Below, piece after piece: positions 17,207 to 23,300 of a DNA stretch of 37,230 nucleotides. A program made the translations under genes and the position numbers. Positions within the stretch are counted from its first letter, which is position 1. Each line of letters opens with the position of its first letter. The notes beneath the pieces were generated by a model, which saw only the letters and a program-made list of their open reading frames with translations, did not search any database and was not told where the DNA came from. The DNA is from Kiritimatiellia bacterium (GTDB lineage Bacteria > Verrucomicrobiota > Kiritimatiellia > JAFGHX01), in the NCBI GenBank assembly GCA_016929905.1, contig JAFGHX010000200.1, positions 1-37,230 of the forward strand, given 5' to 3'.

Positions 17207-17836
17207 ATGGCAAGGCTCTTCATGTCAAAGGACGGTCGCAGGAAGCAGGAACGGCGTGAACGCCGCCGCGCGTTCCGCGATGCGGAGAACGCCATCGAAA
17301 ACGTCAAGGACCGCGCGAAGCAGATGGATCGTGAGGCCAAGAAGCAATGGGACGAGGCCCGCCAGGCGCTCAAGGCCGGCGAGAAGGCCAAGGCACAGCG
17401 CCTGCTCACCAGCTATCGGGCCGCACAGGTGCTGATGACCAAGCTCGAGCAGAAACGCTGGGTCTTCGAGCAGTACATGACCAAGATGGAAATGGCGCAG
17501 TCCGACCAGGAGTTCTCGCAGGCGCTCGGCGCCATCAACAAGGTGGTCAAGATCGACCCGGAAAACGTGGCCGACGTCTTCGAAACCGCGCAGGACCTGC
17601 TCGGCGAGCAGATGGATTCGGACCGGTTCTGGTCGAAACTCTACGAGAAGGAAATGGACGGGGCCGCCGGCGCGCTCGAGGATCGGATCCCGTCCGTCGA
17701 CGAACTCAGCCAGCAGCTCGAGCAGGAAGCCGCCGTCGAAGTCGGCGGCGCCGCCACCGAACGCGTGAACGCGGAAATCGACGACCGCATCAAGTCCGGC
17801 CAGGAACGCGTCAAGAAACTGCTCGACAACAAGTGA
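17207..17836 (+). CDS. ESCRT-III-like protein (second paralog)
   Basis: A 209-residue, all-helical protein of CHMP-like length. It has a very basic N-terminus (residues 9-24), a first helix to about 55, the short turn LKAGEKAKAQRLL (55-67) where CHMP proteins have LK-x-GNK-type turns, and a long second helix to about 105. Next comes GAINKVVKIDPENVADVFE (108-126), resembling Vps20/CHMP6 NKMHQVMSIEEVERI, then an acidic helix and RIPSVDELSQQLEQE (160-174), where CHMPs have a D-ELL-EL stretch. The tail ERVKKLL resembles the R-L-x-x-L core of MIT-interacting motif 1, though incompletely. RBS AAAGGAG. It is 19 bases upstream of the Vps4-like gene. PspA/Vipp1 belong to the same superfamily but look less similar. 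Confidence 0.7.
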   Translation: MARLFMSKDGRRKQERRERRRAFRDAENAIENVKDRAKQMDREAKKQWDEARQALKAGEKAKAQRLLTSYRAAQVLMTKLEQKRWVFEQYMTKMEMAQSDQEFSQALGAINKVVKIDPENVADVFETAQDLLGEQMDSDRFWSKLYEKEMDGAAGALEDRIPSVDELSQQLEQEAAVEVGGAATERVNAEIDDRIKSGQERVKKLLDNK

Positions 17837-17855
17837 GAAACACGGACCCGCGCGA

Positions 17856-18971
17856 ATGAGTTTCCTGCTGGAAAAGAAACAGGAGCACGAAGGTAAGTGC
17901 GAGGCGGCCATCCGCGCCGAGCAGTACGGAGACGCCGTCTTCCACGCTGCAAAGGCGGCGGAATTCGCCTACGCGCTCGCCAGCCAGTGCGAAGGCCACA
18001 TCGCGGGGCGCTACATCGAAGATGCCGAAGGCTGGTTGGAGATCGCCGAACGGCTCAAGAAAGAGCCGCCCAAGAAGACGCGAGGCGCCGGGAAGGGATC
18101 GGGCCCGATCACCGACGAAAAAGGCGACGCCCCCGACGAAGACTGGCTCGTCACCGCCAAGCCGAACATCACCTTCGATATGATCGCCGGCATGGAACAG
18201 GCCAAGCTGTCGATCCGCGAAATGGTCGTCTATCCGCTCAGACAGCCCGAGAAGGCGCGCAGCCTCGGGCTGAAACCCGGCGGCGGGGTGCTCCTGTTCG
18301 GCCCGCCCGGCAACGGGAAGACCATGCTCGGCAAGGCGATCGCCAACGAATTGGACGCCGCGTTCTACTATGCGTCCGGCGCCCAGATCCGCTCGAAATG
18401 GCACGGGGAATCGGAACAGCGGCTGCGCAAGCTGATTCAAGCCGCCCGCAACAACCCCGTCGCCGTCCTCTTCCTGGACGAAGTCGAGGGGTTGCTCCCG
18501 AAACGCGGCGGGAATTCCGTGGTCGACAACCGAATCGTCACCCAGTTCCTCGCCGAAATCGGCGGGTTCGAGGAAAGCGAGAATATTCTGCTCCTGCTCG
18601 GCGCCACCAACTTGCCCTGGGATATCGACCCGGCCGTGTTCCGTACGGGCCGGTTCGACGCCAAGATCTTCATCGGGCTGCCGGACATGCCCGCCCGGCT
18701 CGGCATCCTGCGCATGCACCTGCACGACGTGCAGTGCGAGGAAGGACTTACCCCCGAGCAGTGGGCCGCCCGCTTCGACGGCTACACCGGCAGCGATATC
18801 GTCGGCATCATCAATGCCGCCAAACGCGCCTGCCTCAGCCGGAGCGTGAAGGAAAATCTCGAACCCGTCCTGCGCGGCGCCGACCTGGAATCGGCCTTCA
18901 AGACCATCCCCTCCTCCGTCACGCCCAAGCTCATGCAGAAATACGAGGCGTTCCAGGAAGCCAGGTTCTGA
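17856..18971 (+). CDS. AAA ATPase of Vps4/katanin type with MIT-like N-terminus
   Basis: A 371-residue protein. Residues 3-70 form a three-helix MIT-like bundle (EQYGDAVFHAAKAAEFAYALA, then YIEDAEGWLEIAERLKK). The AAA domain follows: FDMIAGMEQAK (107-117), Walker A GPPGNGKT (149-156), pore loop SKWHGESE (180-187), Walker B VLFLDEVE (204-211), sensor GATNLPWDID (249-258), arginine finger region FRTGRFD, and GYTGSDI (309-315). SKW-x-GESE, TN-x-PW-x-[IL]D and GY[ST]GSDI are hallmarks of the meiotic clade (Vps4, katanin, spastin). The C-terminal SVTPKLMQKYEAF also fits that clade. RTGRF is more FtsH/p97-like. It probably disassembles the two upstream ESCRT-III-like polymers. The start is chosen from the MIT-like helix; the RBS is weak. 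Confidence 0.87.
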   Translation: MSFLLEKKQEHEGKCEAAIRAEQYGDAVFHAAKAAEFAYALASQCEGHIAGRYIEDAEGWLEIAERLKKEPPKKTRGAGKGSGPITDEKGDAPDEDWLVTAKPNITFDMIAGMEQAKLSIREMVVYPLRQPEKARSLGLKPGGGVLLFGPPGNGKTMLGKAIANELDAAFYYASGAQIRSKWHGESEQRLRKLIQAARNNPVAVLFLDEVEGLLPKRGGNSVVDNRIVTQFLAEIGGFEESENILLLLGATNLPWDIDPAVFRTGRFDAKIFIGLPDMPARLGILRMHLHDVQCEEGLTPEQWAARFDGYTGSDIVGIINAAKRACLSRSVKENLEPVLRGADLESAFKTIPSSVTPKLMQKYEAFQEARF

Positions 18972-19080
18972 AACTTGCTCGAGAACTTGCTCGAAAACGC
19001 GCCTTCGCCCAAGGCTTCCCCGTTGTCCCGAGGCGCACACGATGGCCGCCGGCACCTGCCTGCTCCCGGGCCGTTCCTCG

Positions 19081-19668
19081 CTACAGCCGGTGCCCTTTCC
19101 GCTTCGCGACCTTGCACTCCGGGTCGACCCCGACCGGATTGATCCGATATGAACTCGCGAAAGACCGGGTCCGCGCCGCGGGGCACCAGCAGTGGCGTGT
19201 GCCGCCTTTGATGTAGCAGGCGAGATCCGAGGCACTCGGCGTATCCAACGCGACTTTGTTCTGCTCCACCGCCCACTGCTCTTTTGCGACGGCAATTTGC
19301 CGAAGATTGCCGATGCATCGAGTCCGCACGCTCTCCGTTCGCGCACGGTCGTACGCCGGCAGGCCGACCGCCAGGAACATGATCGCCAGCAACACGATCA
19401 GCACACCGACCAGCCACTTCGCCCTGGCGTGAGGCTTCCGCGCCGGAGTATCCTCCGCCGCCATCTCGCGCAGCGCGCCGCATTCGTGGCAGAAACGCGC
19501 ACCCGGCCGAAACGCCGCGCCGCAGGCCGGGCAGGCCTTCGGCGCGCGCGGCGTGCGGCGCCTCACCAGCCAGCGCACCAGCAGGAAGATGATCAACAGC
19601 GGGACGACGACCACCGCCGCCAGGATAAGACATACCAGGAGCACTTCGTTGTCCAACCCGACACTCAT
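19081..19668 (-). CDS. Membrane protein with zinc ribbon and prepilin-like C-terminal domain
   Basis: A 195-residue protein. TM1 is at about residues 8-32, and a zinc ribbon at about 42-60 (CPACGAAFRPGARFCHECG). TM2 (WLVGVLIVLLAIMFLAVGLPAYDRAR) is followed directly by a pseudopilin-like domain (CIGNLRQIAVAKEQWAVEQ, DLACYIKGG, a CP, then INPVGVDPECKVAKRKGHRL). That C-terminal part matches the short type II pseudopilin-like proteins common in PVC bacteria, but here the pilin helix is the second membrane segment. No prepilin peptidase site is obvious. The ribbon would lie in the cytoplasm. It is last in the minus-strand kinase operon; RBS GGAGGGAGAC. Confidence 0.7.
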   Translation of the reverse strand: MSVGLDNEVLLVCLILAAVVVVPLLIIFLLVRWLVRRRTPRAPKACPACGAAFRPGARFCHECGALREMAAEDTPARKPHARAKWLVGVLIVLLAIMFLAVGLPAYDRARTESVRTRCIGNLRQIAVAKEQWAVEQNKVALDTPSASDLACYIKGGTRHCWCPAARTRSFASSYRINPVGVDPECKVAKRKGHRL

Positions 19669-19690
19669 CCGTCTCCCTCCGGGATCGTAC

Positions 19691-19885
19691 TCACCCCCGG
19701 TCCGCGCCGCACTCATGGCAGAAACGCGACCCGGGCCGAAGCCGCGCACCGCAGGAGGCGCACGTCCCGCCGGCACCCGATCGGCGCCGGCGTCTGAGCA
19801 CGACCACCACCACAGGAACAACAGCCAACACGAGCAGCAGTACCAGCAATTCGCAGAACCCCGGCACCCTCATCATCGCCATCAT
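19691..19885 (-). CDS. Small zinc-ribbon membrane protein
   Basis: A 64-residue protein: MMAMM start, one membrane helix (LLVLLLVLAVVPVVVVVL), a run of arginines, then a C-terminal zinc ribbon (CASCGARLRPGSRFCHECG) almost identical in wording to that of the next gene. GGAGG about eight bases upstream supports the ATG at 19885. It lies 22 bases before the following gene and 75 bases after kinase 1, in the same operon. The positive-inside rule puts the ribbon in the cytoplasm, where it could dock to other ribbon proteins of the locus. No function is known. Confidence 0.6.
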   Translation of the reverse strand: MMAMMRVPGFCELLVLLLVLAVVPVVVVVLRRRRRSGAGGTCASCGARLRPGSRFCHECGADRG

Positions 19886-19960
19886 CCCCTGTCCTCCGTA
19901 CCGCCGACCACAAATCGATGCCACAGCGTGAGGACCCAATGGCAAGACCGGTCCCCGTCC

Positions 19961-21241
19961 CTACTTCTCGCCCAGCGTTCCTCCGCAGTGAATGCAGAAC
20001 TTGTCCGCCGCCTGCACGGCCTTCCCGCACTTCGAACACGTGCGCACATCTTTCAGCGCCATCCCACACGCCGTGCAGAATTTGTCGCCCTTGTGCACCG
20101 CCGCACCGCAGGCCGAACACACGGCGGCCGGGGCCGGCTTCGGCTTCGCCGTCGGAATGGGAGGCGGTCGCTTCGCCGCCGGGCGGGCGTCCTTCGTCGC
20201 CTTGGCCGCGGGCGCCCGGTCCGCGCCGCCGAGCGCGCGGGCCACGTCGTCCAGTGCCGTCCCGAACTCGGCGCAGGACGCATACCGTTCGGCGGCGACC
20301 GGCTCAACCGCCTTGCGCACCACCGCGTCCCACTGCGGCACCAACGCGGAATCGATCTGGCTGGGCAGGTTGAAGCTCAGCTCGCGCCGGCCGGTAAGCA
20401 GCCGGTATGTCATGAGGCCAAGCGCGTACAGATCGCTGCGCTGGTCCGCCTCCTCGCCAAGCTTCTGTTCCGGGCTCATGTACTCGTAGGTGCCCAGCAT
20501 CGCGCGCGTGCTGGCGCCACCCTCCGCCGTATCTGCGCCGGCCATCGTCCGCTCGTCGCCGAGGCTCACCTGTGGGCCATAGCCTGGGCGAAGGCCCATG
20601 GAGAGCCGCACCGAGACCTCGGCCTGACTGCGGACCCATTCCTCGCCGACAAGCCGCACCAATCCGAAATCGGCTATCTTCGCCTCGATCCCGCCCGCGG
20701 CATGGCTCGCCAGCAGGATGTTGGACGGCTTCAGGTCGCGGTGGATCGCGCCGTGCTCGTGCGCGTAGGCCAGTCCGGCGAGCACCTGTCTCAGCAGCTC
20801 CAGCAACTCGTTCTGGGGCAGTCGCCCGCGCTGTGCCTCCGCGTATTCCTGCAAGCTGACAGGCTTCCCCTCAATCGACAATCGGCGATCGTCAATCGTC
20901 AATCCGCCTACCAGCTCCATCCGCAGCCAATACCGCCCGTCGGTATCCCCGAAATCGTCGACGCGCACGATGTGGCGGTGCTGCAGCTTCGCCATCACTT
21001 TCGCCTCGCGCCTGAACCGCTCCAGCGCACCGGGCCGCACGGCGAAGTCGGGCGGCAACAGCTTGAGCGCATAGCGCAGCTCGAGGGTCGTGTGCTCGAC
21101 CTCGTATACCTCGCCCATCCCGCCGCGACCCAGCAGACGCAGGATACGGTATTGGCCAAGCATCCCGCCCGGCTCGAGCGTTGCGCGCCCCTCTTCCCCC
21201 GGCGAAACCACCGTCCCGTCCATGTCAAGCGCATCAGGCAT
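19961..21241 (-). CDS. Ser/Thr protein kinase with C-terminal double zinc ribbon
   Basis: A 426-residue soluble PknB-type kinase. Glycine loop LGRGGMGEVYE (38-48), ATP-binding Lys60 (YALKLL), helix C Glu79, catalytic HRDLKPSN (167-174), DFG (191-193) and MSPEQ (255-259). The activation segment is 68 residues from DFG to SPEQ, about twice the usual length, with GDERTM and STRAML as possible autophosphorylation sites. Two zinc ribbons close the protein (Cys 375, 378, 389, 392 and 402, 405, 416, 419) after a Pro/Lys/Ala linker. There is no membrane helix, unlike classical PknB. A heptameric DNA repeat expands the loop after the hinge (about 114-125). It is the third of three tandem kinase paralogs. 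Confidence 0.9.
   Translation of the reverse strand: MPDALDMDGTVVSPGEEGRATLEPGGMLGQYRILRLLGRGGMGEVYEVEHTTLELRYALKLLPPDFAVRPGALERFRREAKVMAKLQHRHIVRVDDFGDTDGRYWLRMELVGGLTIDDRRLSIEGKPVSLQEYAEAQRGRLPQNELLELLRQVLAGLAYAHEHGAIHRDLKPSNILLASHAAGGIEAKIADFGLVRLVGEEWVRSQAEVSVRLSMGLRPGYGPQVSLGDERTMAGADTAEGGASTRAMLGTYEYMSPEQKLGEEADQRSDLYALGLMTYRLLTGRRELSFNLPSQIDSALVPQWDAVVRKAVEPVAAERYASCAEFGTALDDVARALGGADRAPAAKATKDARPAAKRPPPIPTAKPKPAPAAVCSACGAAVHKGDKFCTACGMALKDVRTCSKCGKAVQAADKFCIHCGGTLGEK
20873..20907. repeat. 7-bp repeat, five units, inside kinase gene
   Basis: Five consecutive heptamers of the type AATCGNC (AATCGAC, AATCGGC, GATCGTC, AATCGTC, AATCCGC) lie within the kinase coding sequence just after the hinge. 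The kinase at 21330 has only two to three such heptamers at the same codon positions (about 22958-22975). Confidence 0.82.
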
Positions 21242-21290
21242 GCCTCATTGCCCCCCCAGCAGCCGCCCCGACACAAACGCTTTCTCCTCC

Positions 21291-21320
21291 AGTCCATGCC
21301 CGTCCGTGTCAGTCCGTGTC
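21291..21320. repeat. 10-bp-period repeat, three units
   Basis: Three decamers (AGTCCATGCC, CGTCCGTGTC, AGTCCGTGTC) lie in the 88-base gap between two kinase genes. Same family and orientation as 8164-8190. Confidence 0.8.
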
Positions 21321-21329
21321 GAGCCGCCA

Positions 21330-23300
21330 TCACGCCTGTTCCGGCAGCACCCGCACCACACGCAGGCCCAAGTCCTGGTTCTTGTGCCCCGGCTTGTGTT
21401 TGAACCGAGCCGTCACTTCGCAACCCCATGCGATGTCCAGCCACCCGCCGCCCCGCGCTACGCGATGGGTGCCCTGCTTCGGACCGGTCGGATCGGTCGC
21501 GGGCCCGGCCGCGGGTTCGGCGTACCAGTCGCTGCACCACTCCGCCACATTGCCGAGCATGTCGTACAGGCCCCACGCGTTGGGGGCAAGCTGTCCCACC
21601 GGCCGCGGCCCCTTGAACCACCCGCCGAACGCCGCCGCACGCTTCAAGTCGGACTTCCGCTTCCCCGTGTAGTAGCGCAACCGGGTGCCCGCGCGACACG
21701 CGTGCTCCCACTCCGCCTCCGTCGGCAACCGGTACGTTCCCAACGGCACGTCCGCCAGGCGGCAGAGTTTCTCGCAGAATTCGCAGCACTCGCCCCAGTC
21801 CACCGTCTCGACCGGGGCATCGCGGCCCGCCTTCGCATGCATCGACGGGTTCCCGCCCATCACCTCTTCCCACTGCCCTTGCGTGATCTCGAAAATGCCC
21901 ATGTAGAAAGCGCTGCTGATCCTCACCTCTTTCTGCTGCGGCGAGAGCAGCGTGCCGGGAGGAACGAGTCGGAACCGGACGCCCACGGCTCTGTTCTCGA
22001 CCTCCAACGGCAGACCCAGGCCGGCCACCGCCGCCCTCTGCCGCTGCTGTGCCTCCGCACTCCCCTCAGCCAGCCCCTGCAAGTCGGCATAGCCGGCCTC
22101 GGCGTACGCGGCAAGGTCCGCCGCGGACGGGAGCGGCGGACCCGACGGCACGGCCTCCGCCCTCTTTGCAGCCGCCTTCGGCAACGGCGGGGACCCGGTT
22201 TTCGCGTCCCGCCTCTTTTCTTCCGCGGCCGGGTGCGACTTGGCAAGCTTCTTTTCAGCAGCCGGTCTCTTCGGCCTTGGCGTCCTCCTCACCGCCGGCT
22301 CGGCCGGTGAACGGGCCATCGCCGCCCGCACCGTCCCCAGCAGCGCGGCGGCGGACCCGGCATCGGCCACCCGCCTGCCACGGTCCGGGCGGAGCGTCTC
22401 CTTCACAAAGGCGTCCCATTCCGGAACCAAACCGCCGTCCAACTCGCTCGGGAGTTCGAAGCTGAAGTCCGACTGACCCGTCAGCAGCCGGAATGCCATC
22501 AGCCCTACGGCGTACAGATCGCTCCGTTCGTCGGCGTCCTCACCCTTCTTCTGCTCCGGGCTCATGTACGCGTAGGTGCCAAGCATCGCGCGCGTGCTGC
22601 TCCCACCTCCACCTGCCGCGTCGGGCCCGCCCAGGGTGCGCGCCTCACCCAGGCTCACCTGCGGGCCATCGCCTTGGCCAAGGCCCATCGACATCTGTAC
22701 GGAGACTTCGGCCCGGCTGCGTACCCACTCCTCGCCCACCAGCCGCACCAGCCCGAAATCCGCTATTTTCGCCTCAATCCCGGCCGCGTCGCACCCCGCC
22801 AGCAGGATGTTGGATGGTTTCAGGTCACGATGAATCGCGCCGTGCGCATGCGCATAGGCCAACCCCCCGACAACCTGCGTGAGGATCTTCAGTAACTCGT
22901 CCTGAGGCACCCGCCCGCCCAACGCATCCGCGTAGTCCTGCAGACTGACGGGCTTCTCGTCAATCGGCAATCCGGTCGCCAGCTCCATTCTCAGCCAGTA
23001 ACGCCCGTCATTCCCCCCGAACTCGTCGACGCGCAGAATGTTCGGATGCTGAAGCTGGGCCATGACTCTGGCTTCGCGTTGAAAACGCTCCAACGCCCCG
23101 GGCCGGGCCGCGAAGTCGGACGGGAGCAACTTGAGCGCATAATTCAAGCCCAGCACCTGATGCTCCGCCTCGTAGACCTCGCCCATCCCGCCGCGGCCCA
23201 GCAGCCGGACGATCCTGTACTGCCCGAGCGTGTGGCCAGGCTGAAGCACGCGCGGCGCGCGGTCGTGTTCAGGCGTCCCGGCTGTCGGCGCATCGTTCAT
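21330..23300 (-). CDS. Ser/Thr protein kinase fused to FGE-sulfatase-like domain
   Basis: A 656-residue protein. The kinase covers residues about 27-310: GRGGMGEVYE, Lys57, HRDLKPSN, DFG, a long activation segment and MSPEQ. A Lys/Pro/Ala linker follows. Residues about 425-656 are an FGE-sulfatase (SUMF1-like) domain: VRFRLVPPGT, FYMGIFEITQGQWEEVMG, APVETVDWGECCEFC, YRLPTEAEWEHACRAGT, GLYDMLGNVAEWCSDW and VARGGGW. The pair of catalytic Cys of true formylglycine-generating enzymes is not evident near the C-terminus (only GCEVTARF), so a binding role is more likely. Such kinase-FGE fusions are frequent in Planctomycetes. The ATG overlaps the upstream kinase's TGA (ATGA). Confidence 0.9.
   Translation of the reverse strand: MNDAPTAGTPEHDRAPRVLQPGHTLGQYRIVRLLGRGGMGEVYEAEHQVLGLNYALKLLPSDFAARPGALERFQREARVMAQLQHPNILRVDEFGGNDGRYWLRMELATGLPIDEKPVSLQDYADALGGRVPQDELLKILTQVVGGLAYAHAHGAIHRDLKPSNILLAGCDAAGIEAKIADFGLVRLVGEEWVRSRAEVSVQMSMGLGQGDGPQVSLGEARTLGGPDAAGGGGSSTRAMLGTYAYMSPEQKKGEDADERSDLYAVGLMAFRLLTGQSDFSFELPSELDGGLVPEWDAFVKETLRPDRGRRVADAGSAAALLGTVRAAMARSPAEPAVRRTPRPKRPAAEKKLAKSHPAAEEKRRDAKTGSPPLPKAAAKRAEAVPSGPPLPSAADLAAYAEAGYADLQGLAEGSAEAQQRQRAAVAGLGLPLEVENRAVGVRFRLVPPGTLLSPQQKEVRISSAFYMGIFEITQGQWEEVMGGNPSMHAKAGRDAPVETVDWGECCEFCEKLCRLADVPLGTYRLPTEAEWEHACRAGTRLRYYTGKRKSDLKRAAAFGGWFKGPRPVGQLAPNAWGLYDMLGNVAEWCSDWYAEPAAGPATDPTGPKQGTHRVARGGGWLDIAWGCEVTARFKHKPGHKNQDLGLRVVRVLPEQA

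Noticed and set aside
17207..17836. Calling this gene pspA
   Set aside because: It belongs with helical ESCRT-III superfamily proteins by pattern, but it lacks the PspA-type N-terminal amphipathic helix wording and its late helices look more like CHMP/Snf7.
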